A DNA stretch of 60,000 nt from Owenia fusiformis (Eukaryota > Annelida > Polychaeta > Sabellida > Oweniidae), in assembly GCA_903813345.2 (NCBI GenBank), contig CAIIXF020000011.1:15299754-15359753 (forward strand). The letters run 5' to 3'. The notes below the pieces were generated by a model, which was not told the DNA's origin, did no database searches, and saw only the letters and a program-made list of their open reading frames with translations. Shown here piece after piece: positions 42,524 through 53,639 of the stretch. The number at the start of each line of letters is the position of its first letter. The stretch's first letter is position 1. Position numbers and translations under genes: made by a program.

Positions 42524-43916
42524 AACGACAAACAGTGCTAAAGAGAAGTCTGTCCCTTCAATTCTGTACCGCCCATATGGAAACAGATCAGAAACATATA
42601 CCAAGAAAAGGACATTGAAGCAACTTAAACAAGATTTCTCATACTCTATTGGTTAAAAACATATGAATTGTGATTGTGATGAATTGTTGCTAGGTGGTTG
42701 CATTTTTGACAGTCTGTACGTTGACCTTGTGGTGTCAAACTTCCTTGCTCTTTAAACCGATGTTAATGGTTTGGAGAGCTCCTTGGGGATGATACGTTCA
42801 ATATATTTTGTGATAATGTGCTTGTGGGCTTTAAATGTTTCCCCGAGTGTTTATAAAATAGACCGATAGAAATACGGCTTAAACCTTCAAGTTTTAAGAT
42901 CCTTAATATTTACGATACTAAGAAATAAATACGAGTTGCTTCATAATTTATCAGAAAAAGGTAATCCTGCGAATGGGTTAAAATGACTTATTACGCGCTA
43001 TCATAATGAAATCTAAATTGAGGATGTTTATCAAGATTCTATAAGATGTCGACAGATGCAACATTAATTTTAGTCTTGTTTAATAAAGATCATAATTTCG
43101 AGCAAATGGCAATGACTTCTTTCAAATAAAAACGCCGTGTAGTACACCATTGTGTAACATAAGCTGTGCGATTCGTATGCCTATCGATAAGAATCACTAT
43201 TGAAGTTAATTGGAACGTCTACTCAACTCATCGAAACATGAATGTAAAGATAGCCTGAAACCAAATCTTTAAGTTATTAACAAGGCTCAGACAATCCAAA
43301 AAATCGTTGATATCTTATGACTCTACAACTGGACCCGTTGATTGATTGCAAATTCCCGGTTATGTGACGCCTGTCCCCAATAGGATGCTATAAACACAAT
43401 TGAATCACATACATGGCCTACCATGTCCTCTTTGCCTACCAGGGTACACTGAAATCTCCAAAAAATAGACATTTCGATGACCTGATTTCTTCATCGTGAC
43501 CAATGATAACCTGAATATGATTCTATTGGACAAGAGGGCGAAACCCTAAAATTAAAAGATGAACCCTTTTCTTCATGTACATGTATGACATAAACCATCA
43601 TAAACCATCATCCTTGATCGGTCAAATGACATTTTTTCAAATAATATAATGTTAATATTTAGCAAATAATCATGAGCGGATCTAGGAACTTACATGGGGG
43701 GGGGCATATTTCAAGTCTAAAAAATATTTTAGCTCTTGGGCCCCTACAGCCAATTTTTTAAATTTAAGGACTATTTTCTTCAAAATTCGGCCTCAAATTA
43801 GAAAATAAGGTCTTAGACCATTAATGTCCAAAACACCATTAATTGGGGTCATAAAACTTCTAGGCTCATCTCAGGGAGAGGCTATCCACCAGTGATTAAG
43901 ATATAAGGAACACATT

Positions 43917-44246
43917 CACTCTTAAAAATTATTACTCGGATTTCCTTATATTGAGAAATTGTACTACTCATTTTAAGTCAAAAATTACTTAAATAATCTT
44001 GAACTACTGAATAATTTTTAAGTAATTTTTAAGGAATTCATTTATGGTGAATTTACTAATGGAAGGAGAGAAATTGAAATACTTACTGTAGTAATTGTAA
44101 TACTCATTTACATAATTAAGCAATTAAAAAACTCAAAATGACAATATAAGTTAAACCTAAGTAAAATGAAATAAAACTAAGTATTTAACTTTAAGTAATT
44201 TTTATACTTGGGAAATACACATTCAAGTAATTCATTTTTAAGAGTG
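43917..44246. mobile_element. 330-bp MITE with cactcttaaaaat ends
   Basis: cactcttaaaaat at the left is perfectly inverted at the right end. The interior is AT-rich with several ttaagtaattttt words. The TSD was not resolved. Confidence 0.55.
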
Positions 44247-44840
44247 TTTAGTATCTATTAAAACGTGACATCGACGTTTGCTATACAGATAAAACATTGT
44301 GAAAACTTTGTGACAAAAGGAGGTCATTCTGATACTCATTACATCGTTCTGCCTTCAACTAGAACTATGCTTAGAAAATTTTTCTATAGATGATCTACAT
44401 GTATTTTACGTTATAGTGTCCTGTAAGTCGTTGTCGGCTTGAGATTGATTTTTATGTACTGTAATTTTTAAAATGACTTATGGTACTTTAATTAAACAAA
44501 CAAATGAATTAGATAATGTTGAAGGAAAGGTCTGACTTGAGATCCGAAACATACGTCCAATGACTCATCAATTTATGCTTATGCCCCACCATGACCTCTA
44601 GCTAAGGACAATTAAATAACAAAAATGAAACATCCTTGACACTTGACATTTCAAATGCCATCCAAAGGACGTGATTTGGCAGATGCCACTAGCCCTGGCA
44701 CATTCGATGAGCACTTAATAAACTCGAATCTGTTGCCATTAAAATTGATTTTAGAACGTTAATTCGCGGTCGTTAGCTGATCAACCTCAGAGGGTTTGGA
44801 TAGCGTAACTTATATGGAAAAATCATGGTTTAGAATAGAG

Positions 44841-45327
44841 TAGTTTCTAAATAGCTTTAAAATCTCGCTAAATCTCGTTTTTTCATGAAATTTTTAGAGA
44901 TTTGCACTTTTTAGCTCTAATTACTTACTTTTCTTTATTTTTGATAGCATATTTGAATTCAGTGACAAGTTTTCTCCAACAATAAGTTTGATTTACACAG
45001 TTATGTCATTTAAATCATTTTCCATGACATTTAAAAAAAACTTGGGCCAAATCTCCATTGGTGCTATGCTAAGATTCATTAAAACCTTGGCTTATTCGTA
45101 TGACAACCAACATTTTCATGTTTAATCACAATATGTACATTAACAGTATCATCCGATAGTATGCCATTCGAGTTTCAGACAGATTCAACCAACACTTTTT
45201 GACAAATCATGAAATTAAGTGACTATTGCAAATTTCTAGCATTGAACTGGAGGTGTGGCCCAAGAAAATCAAAGACAAACAAGGGCGACATCTATTATGT
45301 CAGCGTTATTCAGCTATTTAGAAACTA
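44841..45327. mobile_element. ~490-bp MITE with 16-bp perfect TIR including TA
   Basis: tagtttctaaatagct at 44841-44856 is perfectly inverted at 45312-45327. The outer TA is consistent with a mariner-type TSD. Confidence 0.6.
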
Positions 45328-46404
45328 TACAATTGAATAAGAGCGATTTCTTCTTCCACCATTTAGCGCATGTAATTCTCATATATAGAACGTACCCGTA
45401 CTCGTAGTTGTTCACGTGATTATATCCGGCAAGCTGATTGGCTATTAAGGTATCGATCATTTTGAATCATACTAATTAGTTATTAATAACTAATCAGTGA
45501 AAGTGGATGTCATCTCCCTTTGAGAGTAAATAACTTCTACCGAGTGACACCATTAGCTAATGTAACATATATGTTGTATGTATGTGTTGAATGCAATGTG
45601 ACCTTGGCATTCGTTGGTGTCAATTTGGTACTTTCAGCTGGCCTATTCGAACCTATATACAGTCTATTAATGACCTGCTTCTAGTCCAACCCAACCTGGG
45701 ATTCATGGGATTAATATTCTACAGGATACAGATAATGCTTTTCCATTAATTCTTAAAAAGGACAGTGGCAAGTCGCTGAACAATGAATTTCTACCGACGA
45801 CCACATTATTTAACAGAGTGTGTCTAATGATTCCCAGAGGCGTCAAACTGCAGACGGAACACCATTAGAGAACAAAAACACGTACGGTGTATATACACCG
45901 GGATATACACTTCCCTTCATGATTTCATAAATTTGGCAACCAAAATTTTACATTGAACAGCATACAGGCATACCAAGGCTGCAGATATTTGAACTTTTAT
46001 TGTGTTCATTTACTTCAATATTTTGATTAGGCTTCTCTTAAATCGCCAAAAATAATTAGCCTTTGATAAGCGATCCAAAATTACTTAAAGCTCTAACTAA
46101 TGTCCATATAAAAATACTAACTACTTACAGATTGCATGAACGTTGTAATAGGCATAGACAATTCAATTTTCTACAGGCCTATTAAAATGATTTTGGGTGA
46201 CATTAGATATTCTGAAATATGATTATCCCCGAAACCACTATTTCCCATGACCCCATGGAATGATAAACCAAAAATTCACCGTTGTTATCGATATTCGACC
46301 TATTGTAATGAGAAAATTGATCTTCAAGAAACGAAATCTGTCAAATAATCGTAAAGGTTTCAATAAGAAAGCATTCTTATATTAATTAATTATGACTATA
46401 TTAA

Positions 46405-46503
46405 TTATTGTACATGTACCAAAATGATTGTACATGAACCAAAATTATTGTACATGTACCAAAATTATTGTACATGAACCAAAATTATTGTACATGAACC
46501 AAA
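46405..46503. repeat. 21-bp tandem repeat
   Basis: Five units of attgtacatg(a/t)accaaaat. The gtacatgtac version is palindromic. Confidence 0.85.
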
Positions 46504-47158
46504 TACGTATACTGAAGCAAAAGAGCAAATGGGTTCCAAAAAATCAATTTCTGAAATGAAGAAAGGGAATAATTAATAGGAAATGGTTTGAGACACGATA
46601 TGTAGCGATACGATTATGATCAAAAGACAATTGCATGTTTTACCAGACATGAGTTGTCGTACTCTTCGTTAGACCAAGGGCTTATTTAATACCCGGGGCT
46701 TAGTTGTGTATCAAACGAAACGATAAAAGACACGACATCCGGGGCTTTGTTTGGTCTTACACATATCATAGTTTTTTATTTAGTTCATAACCTTTCAAAC
46801 CGAAATGCAGGAGTGCCAGAAGGATGAGGTGACCATGACGCTTCCATAGCATCTCACTTTTTGTTTTTCAACTTTACTAGTGACATTTTTACAAATACGT
46901 CATAGTTTCATTATTCACGGGGGGAGGTCTACCCGCCTATATACAACCTACCGCCGAGCAAAGACCCGAAAGTGTCTGAAAATGTAGGGGGGGAGTTAAT
47001 AAACTCCTGTTTATATATTGAATTTCAAAGTTAAAAGACCCGTTATACTCATTCGCTCTCAATTTTGACTAAGATATGATATCAGACAACGGCTACTAAA
47101 ATATGAAGAAAGATTGACCAGTAGAGATTAGGATCGTGGAACATATTCATTTGTATTT

Positions 47159-47500
47159 CATACTTGAGTGGGTTTGGGGTAGATATCACCCGGGAATATA
47201 TATCATATCTGAGGAGCGGGCAGCATATATTGTATATGTCCCGCTCCAGGCCAAATGCGGGCAGATATAATATATCCATCCCGCTCCCGGGAACTTTTTC
47301 AAATGTTTAAAAATTTTAAAAATTTAAATTTCAGAAGTTTAAAATTTTTCAAAAAGTTTAAATGTTACAATTCTATTGTATTGAGCTGAAGGAATATTAT
47401 GAAAATGTTAAATATAAATTGTGCTTTTACAGTATAGGCCTATCTTGTCATATGAAAAAGGTGGTAAAGGTTATATCTACCCCAAACCCACTCAAGTATG
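47159..47500. mobile_element. Nested MITE with 28-bp perfect TIR
   Basis: catacttgagtgggtttggg at 47159 and its inverse ending at 47500 are identical over 28 bp. The interior has further short palindromes built on cccgctcc and a homopolymer-rich AT stretch. Confidence 0.75.
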
Positions 47501-47510
47501 AGATACACCA

Positions 47511-47648
47511 GTTATGTACGGTCGGTTTTGGATACAGTGTTTATCCCGCGGGAAATATGTGTATCTCCCTCGGTCCCTGCCGTCCCTCGTGAGATACACA
47601 TATTTACCTTGGGATAAACCCTGTATCCAAAACCTCCCAGTACATAAC
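47511..47648. repeat. ~58-bp-arm hairpin, copy 1
   Basis: gttatgtacggtcggttttg at the left pairs with the right arm ending in cagtacataac. Both arms include gtgtatctc and ggataaac blocks. The loop is the c(t/c)cggtccctgccgtccctcg region. Relatives are at 50180-50318 and 50719-50805. Confidence 0.8.
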
Positions 47649-47737
47649 CCTTATTTATCCTATGACAAGTGAGGTTTCAGGTACATAACAGCGGGATATA
47701 AAATCGATATCTTGGAGGAGCGGGACATATATATATG

Positions 47738-49554
47738 TATTACATACCTAGCGAAGCATTTGTATGGAAGTCAATGGGAAAGTTAGCTAGCTATATCCAC
47801 CGATATTGCCCGATTACCCCGATATAGCCCGCTTACCTCGTTTTGATATTAGATTTCTTTAAGGTATGAGTACCGTAATCCAACACCAAATTCGAAAATT
47901 CATAACAATACTTTGCACATATGGCGTTCGTGACCAACTATAAAACGCTCACCCCCCATAGTGTTATATATCAAAATGTACCCGTTCATATAGGGGTTCG
48001 ATTGATCTACATCAAATTATAGGGAGTCAGGTTACTTTTTGAGATATCAGCGTCCATTTATTGTGACTCGCGTTTGCTACCACTTCCTCAATTCTGATAT
48101 GATGGGCAAACGCGTAGTAAACATGCTCACGTCGGAACTATTTTTGACCTACATCGCTATTTTCGTAATTCGAATGAAAGTTGAACTCCTCCTCTTTATT
48201 TTGATACCAAATAGTGGCATACTAGGTACACTAGAAGCCAACTATGGCGTTATTTAGAACAATACCACGAGTTTTTAAATGGACTATATAGGGGTCATAC
48301 CTTTTGGCGGATGGATATGGAACCTCATACCTTAATGTGTTATGACATCACACTGATTTTTGTCTCTGCAACTTTTTTTGGCAGAAAATATCATTTCTAG
48401 TTCAAAAATGCATAAAAACGTCGGAACTGGCTGAATATGTGAAAAATTTATCCATTTAGGCTAGAAAGGGTTAATTTGCCCTACCCCAAATACGTCTAAA
48501 TATGCTAGTCTAACTTTGCCACTGTGACGTCACAAATCTAACCTGACTATCTCTGAGTTTATTGAAGAAAATGATACGTCTGACAAACAGCTTTCATTCC
48601 CTATATGGCACACCTTCTACTAAGAGTTGCATCATTGACTAAATCTAAGACAAAGGCCCTGTGTCCCGAGGATTTTGAATGAAATTTGGCCATTTTCGCC
48701 CAAATCTAACTTAATTGCAGTTTCCCTCACACCTGTATTTTGAAATAGATATTGCTACAATGTAGCAATTTAAAAATCACACATGCTTACTGTTTCTGTC
48801 GACCTGACACGTGTATCTAGCCTGTAAAAATGAAAAATCGCTACATTGTAGCAAATTCACTGAGATATGGGCCCTGAAAATCATGTAATTTTAGCAAAAA
48901 ATGAAGAAATAACCTGCAATTTTGACGGAATTTCAGAGGGCTTTCTTTCATTCCAGACCCTCCACGGGCCTCTTATGACCATTCTTATACTCACAGAATG
49001 GTTGAAAGTGATTTCAAATCATTGTTTGCCCTACGCAGAACGAAAAAATCGATTCTGTTCTCAAATTCTGCTAGAATATTGGTCTCTGGCCAACTAGCAG
49101 ACAATTTTAGGCCTCATATTAATAACCATGATAATATCATGACGTCACGTCATTGATACAAAGTAACCATTGGAACAAAGGCATGTAATACATTAGTTAT
49201 GTCACTATGACGTGAAATATGCCTTCGTTCTTGCCCAAATATAGAGCCTCCCAAGGTCGGCCTATATTGGGAGAACTCAGGCATATTTCACGTCATAGTG
49301 ACATAACCTCTAAATATCTCCCGCACCAATATTCAGACAGACTGTTACATTTACATAACATTTCATAAAGACAATATGTTGAAATACATGAAAAAAAACC
49401 AACATTTTACACGATTCCAGTCTAAATCACTTTGTTTACATGTTATGACGTCATAAAGTTGTCATGGTAAAAAAGTTTGGCGGCTATACAGGAATATATA
49501 GCCGACCTTCAGCTCCATTGACTTCCATACAAATGCTTCGCTAGGTATGTAATA
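47738..49554. mobile_element. Nested 1.8-kb element with 40-bp perfect TIR
   Basis: tattacatacctagcgaagc at 47738-47777 is perfectly inverted at 49515-49554 over 40 bp. The interior has no recognised gene. It includes paired gctacaatgtagc words near 48755 and 48840 and the hairpin at 49196-49307. No TSD could be fixed, partly because another MITE sits against its right end. Confidence 0.75.
49196..49307. repeat. Perfect 28-bp-arm palindrome
   Basis: gttatgtcactatgacgtga at 49196 continues to aatatgcc and is perfectly inverted at 49280-49307, around a ~56-base loop containing cctcccaaggtcggcctat. Confidence 0.85.
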
Positions 49555-49562
49555 CTCCGTGG

Positions 49563-49750
49563 CAAGGAGGATTGGCTCCCAGAATGCAACACCGATATTC
49601 TGCAAAACAATCACCTAGCGATAGCTTTGTTGGAGAGTATCGGGTCATTCTCCATGCAGTCGTACAAATTATACAGACACGAATAGCAAATGACGCATGC
49701 GTGGAGATTAAAGAATATCGAGTTGGAACCCTGGCTTCCAATCCTCCTTG
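49563..49750. mobile_element. 188-bp MITE with 9-bp TSD (actccgtgg)
   Basis: Ends caaggaggattgg and perfect inverse (13 bp), with more distant inverted similarity around gatattct. Direct repeats actccgtgg flank it at 49554-49562 and 49751-49759. Same family as 54157-54259. Confidence 0.75.
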
Positions 49751-50179
49751 ACTCCGTGGTATATACATCGTGGTATATACAGTTGAAAACGAGGCTGCGC
49801 CTGGAGACTGCAGGAAACAGTGAAATACACCCTAATATTTTTAATCATGTGATCGGTTCTTATCCAATGAGAAAACGAGAAACATTTCAATGAATCCTAT
49901 GCCAAGTAGAGTTTTAGGGAGATAAGATATATCCCGTATTGAGGTTTCCATATCCTGAACCTCCATATCTCCCGCCATATCTCCCGCTCCAGCGCATATC
50001 TTCCCGCTTCGAAAAAAAATTTTTTTATTTTTTTAAAAAATTAAAAAAAAAGAAAAAATGTGAAAAAAAATTTAAAAAATTAAAATTTGAAAAAAATTGA
50101 AAAAAATTAGAAAAATGTGAAAAAAAATTGAAAAAATCGAAAGAAAAGTAGAAAACTCTACTTGGTATAGGATAAAGCA

Positions 50180-50318
50180 GTTATGTACGGTCGGTTTGGA
50201 TATTGGGTTCATCCCTCGTGAGATATGCACATCTACCTTCGGTCCCTACGGTCCCTCAGGTAGATATGCATATCTCCCTCTGGATAAACCCCATATTCAA
50301 AACCTCCCAGTACATAAC
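50180..50318. repeat. Hairpin, copy 2
   Basis: A diverged relative of 47511-47648 with the same outer words (gttatgtacggtcggttt and cagtacataac) and a cggtccctacggtccctc centre. Confidence 0.75.
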
Positions 50319-50379
50319 CCTTATATATCTCCCGCTGAATATCTCCCGCACCAATATTCCCGGGAAAACGTTTTCGCTC

Positions 50380-50594
50380 GGTGTAGAAACAGTCAAAATT
50401 CGTTAAAATATCTCGCTATAGCGAAACTACCAAAATGGAAGCAGAAGGCGGTAGATATTTTCGAAGAATTTCTTGAAAGTAATGAAAATGAGAATACTCT
50501 CAAGAAAACCATTTTGGATATGGGCGTTCTCAAATCCTTTCTTGTACAGAAAGGCGAGCTAAGACCAATAGAAACAATTGAACCAGAAGCATGA
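50380..50594 (+). CDS. Possible terminal exon within the 4.2-kb element
   Basis: An open frame ends SLKYLAIAKLPKWKQKAVDI, then FEEFLESNENENTLKKT, then a short tail PIETIEPEA and a stop at 50592. Residue usage is protein-like (acidic, helical) and differs from the low-complexity flanks. An acceptor-like ggtgtag at about 50386 could open it. Family unknown. It may be a captured gene fragment or part of the element's own protein. Confidence 0.35.
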
Positions 50595-50718
50595 TCTTTT
50601 GGCTTCATTTTTGTCAATGCAGTCCAAAAAATGGAAAGGAGTATCAGCCGAGTTCAATGTGAGCTTTCTTTGGGAACCTCATCAGATAATTAGTTATATG
50701 TGATAGTTATAGCATAAA

Positions 50719-50805
50719 TTAGTTATGTGATGCTCGGTTTTGGATATGGGGTATATCCCGAGGGAAATATTGATATCTTACCGAGGAACCTCCAATAACA
50801 TAACC
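50719..50805. repeat. Hairpin, shortened copy 3
   Basis: Outer words (ttagttatgtgatgctcggttt and aacctccaataacataac) match copies 1 and 2, but the centre is shortened. Confidence 0.6.
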
Positions 50806-51104
50806 CTCATTTATGAATTAAAGCGAGTACGAATGAGAAAAACAAATCGAAAACCACGTTTTCCTTATCTCTTGGACATAAAAATATATTTCAACTAAAA
50901 TTCTGGTCCAATCCCGCCTGCTAGAACATCTTTAGTAACGATTTTAACCATCCAAGGGAATTGATACTGGTGGCCTAATATAACCTTTATTGTCCATTTC
51001 CCTATGAGATGTAGTTTACTAAACATGGGATTGGCGGTATGAGCGTGTCTTACTCGGCGGTAGGTTGTTAAATAGGCGGGTAGACTTTCCCCCCCGTGAT
51101 TATT

Positions 51105-53300
51105 GATTGTTTACAATGCCATGCTACGTAAATTGGCAATGGAACCCTGTTTTAGTGAACACCTCTCTCTGGTGAACACCTGTACTAATTGTTTGTGAAC
51201 ACAATCCTACGGGATGCAATTCATGGACAGTTGTGATAAAACATGTCTGTATGGTATCTTCAAAAAGTGATCACTTTAAAGGGGTAACAAGGCCTGTAGA
51301 GGGAAATTTGAAAATGTCTACTTTTTCTGAGCTATCAGGGCAGCATTTGGCTTAACATCTTCTCTGACATACATATTTTCTTAAAATGAATGGATAAACT
51401 ATCGTTTTTTGTAAATAGGCCAGTTATGACCATTATATTGAAAACACGTCTATATAGCACATGTATCTTCAAAAAGTGTTCACCTAAACCAGGTCTTCTT
51501 TTCTGTGGTGTAGTCTGTTTATCGCTCTAGATAATTGTTAGAACTCTCAGAGTGAACGTAATATGCAAATTGACAAATGTATTTTAATTAATCTGTGGAT
51601 TAGTAAATGTCTGTAGTTCCAGTTGAATTCATAGTTTATCCTCGCATGAGATCCATGCTATACTCAATTACGCTATAGTTATTAATAAGCATGGTCGTGG
51701 TGTCTCTCCCGGGGTTTACAAGGCATGTCATTACTCTTAATTTGAAAAATACGGCTAGAAACTGTCTGAAATTTTCCATTAATCCACTTAGGATAACGTA
51801 TACAAGCAAAAGACTCGGATAAATTTGTGATTGGGAGGAATCATCTCATGCATGCAAATATCAAAACATATTTGTCAATGATAGGATCGTGGAACCGGTA
51901 GTACAAGACTCCTCCATGATCGTTTAACAAAACGAGTTAGATTATGGCTTGCCAACTCAATATATCTTATCTATGTAGTTTCAGTTTCTATAATTATTTA
52001 GAAAATGGATCGGGTCTGAGGAATCATTTTGTTTGTTTTTTCTTGTCTCGTATTTTGATGACGTACTCTTAAGCCAATTTTGTAAATCGTCATTATACGA
52101 TTCTAAATCAAGAAAATGACGCGTAGGCAAGTAGTCATATTAATTGATATACTGTAACAGTCGGTTCACAATTCAAACCTTGATTGTATGTATTTTTCAC
52201 TAACGATGGAGCAGTTATCGTGGTTAATTAGCAAGATTGTAATCCAAATACATCTCAACATCACGAACTACCTAATAACATTGTAAAGTGACAGGGACTT
52301 AAAGAAATCTCCATTGTAATGAGCTGTCCAATGGATGCTGTCTAAGATGGACTCAGAAAAAAGTTTGGGCGAAAATATCTTTTTGGGCCCTAATTAGTGT
52401 TTTTTTAGCCTTATTTTTTAATTTTAGGCCAAAATATAAAAAATGGGCTTTACATTTTAAAAGTTTAAGCCAAATCTTTAGTTTAAGCATGGGCCCATGG
52501 TTTAAGGGGCCCAAAAATATTTTTTCAGACTTCAGATTCCCCCCCCCCCCCACTTGTTAGTTTCAGGATCAGAAGATTTTAAATTCTTTAAAGTTGTCAA
52601 TCTAAATCTAAAGAATGTTCACTAATAAAGAAAGCGTATGTCGAATTATATAAATGAGTTCATCGACATTTTAGATTAATGACAAATAATTTCTCGTTCG
52701 TGATTAGTTCTACCCTTGAAAAGACAAGGTGATTAAGTAATCCAATGATAATCCAATCAAACACATATGACATAGTTAATCCATGATTATTATCTCTGGA
52801 CGTAATAGCAAACATGTCATCGCTGGTACCCTAATCGGGGTTGGCATGTGAGGCAATGTTTTAAGCCCCTCTCAAACGCGTCACTTTTCACATCATCTAG
52901 CATACGTCATCTCAAACGCTGTTTCACTTTGGAGGCATTTGCGAATTCAACTGCCGGATGGCGGTTGGCGGCTTATCCTACTTTTCATGGCCAACTTAAT
53001 TATTCAGATATGAATGTAATAGTGGCAGGTACTATTCATATTTAAATGAGATGGACATACCGTCAGCCGGCAGTTTAATTCGCAAATGCTACATTTGCTT
53101 TGAGAGTCAAAAATGAATTAAACAATTGCTATTGTTAAGTTTATACAGTTTTTGTACACCTCGGTTTAAAATAAAGTCACAAAGAAAGTACGTTTATTTT
53201 TGTATGGTATGAAATCAATGTTTCTAATTAGGAGAAAAAGTTGAGTATCACTGATGTTTTTACTAAAGCTGAAAATGTCACCCAGTGCCTTAATTATGAT
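51105..53300. other. Non-coding interval
   Basis: It contains an inverted pair at 51144-51164 and 51474-51494 (agtgaacacct type, imperfect), possibly a ~350-bp MITE. A 14-base C run lies near 52540. A small inverted element is at 52935-53089. No gene was recognised. Confidence 0.4.
52935..53089. repeat. 155-bp inverted-repeat element
   Basis: gcatttgcgaattcaactgc plus cgg at 52935-52957 is inverted at 53067-53089 with one mismatch in 23. Confidence 0.6.
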
Positions 53301-53327
53301 AATTGGACGTTTGCATCAAAATAACAA

Positions 53328-53630
53328 ATGCAAGCTTTCGGGCATTTGACAAGAAATCCCCTTGGCGCAGGAGACACATTTGAAAATGAAACCTTTTTCA
53401 GCAACATGACCTTATTCAGTTGCTCTATAATGGATGAATCACAATCTCTTGTGAATGAGAAAATACTTGAGATTACATCCGACAAAGGATTAAGAGATGT
53501 AAATGTCAGAGTTACATATGTAAACCATTTGGCAATGCCGATTATACATGTACATTGTTGCATATTGGATGGTTGTCGTAAAACTCATTTAAAGGATGTA
53601 TATACATATCAAGGGCTTGATAAACGTTGA
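53328..53630 (+). CDS. Uncertain 100-codon open frame
   Basis: The plus frame starts MQAFGHLTRNPLGAGDTF and contains two N-glycosylation sites (NETF, NMTL) and a CC pair. It ends GLDKR and a stop. An 89-codon frame is open on the opposite strand over the same stretch. There is no signal peptide or known domain. Confidence 0.2.
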   Translation: MQAFGHLTRNPLGAGDTFENETFFSNMTLFSCSIMDESQSLVNEKILEITSDKGLRDVNVRVTYVNHLAMPIIHVHCCILDGCRKTHLKDVYTYQGLDKR

Positions 53631-53639
53631 AAATTGCCG

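Larger units (their letters stand above)
42524..46909. other. Non-coding interval with small MITEs
   Basis: No gene was recognised. It contains two MITEs (43917-44246 and 44841-45327), a diverged half of the 17350-18187 fold-back family near 45905-46330, and a 21-bp tandem repeat. Confidence 0.4.
46916..51098. mobile_element. 4.2-kb TIR element with nested fold-back insertions
   Basis: About 50-bp inverted ends (cacgggggg..gtctacccgcctat...caacctaccgccgag) lie at 46916-46966 and 51049-51098 with a few mismatches. attatt repeats flank it at 46910-46915 and 51099-51104, a possible 6-bp TSD. The interior is packed with smaller inverted elements and with ggagcggg/cccgctcc words. A possible coding exon lies at 50380-50594. 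No transposase was recognised. Confidence 0.65.
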
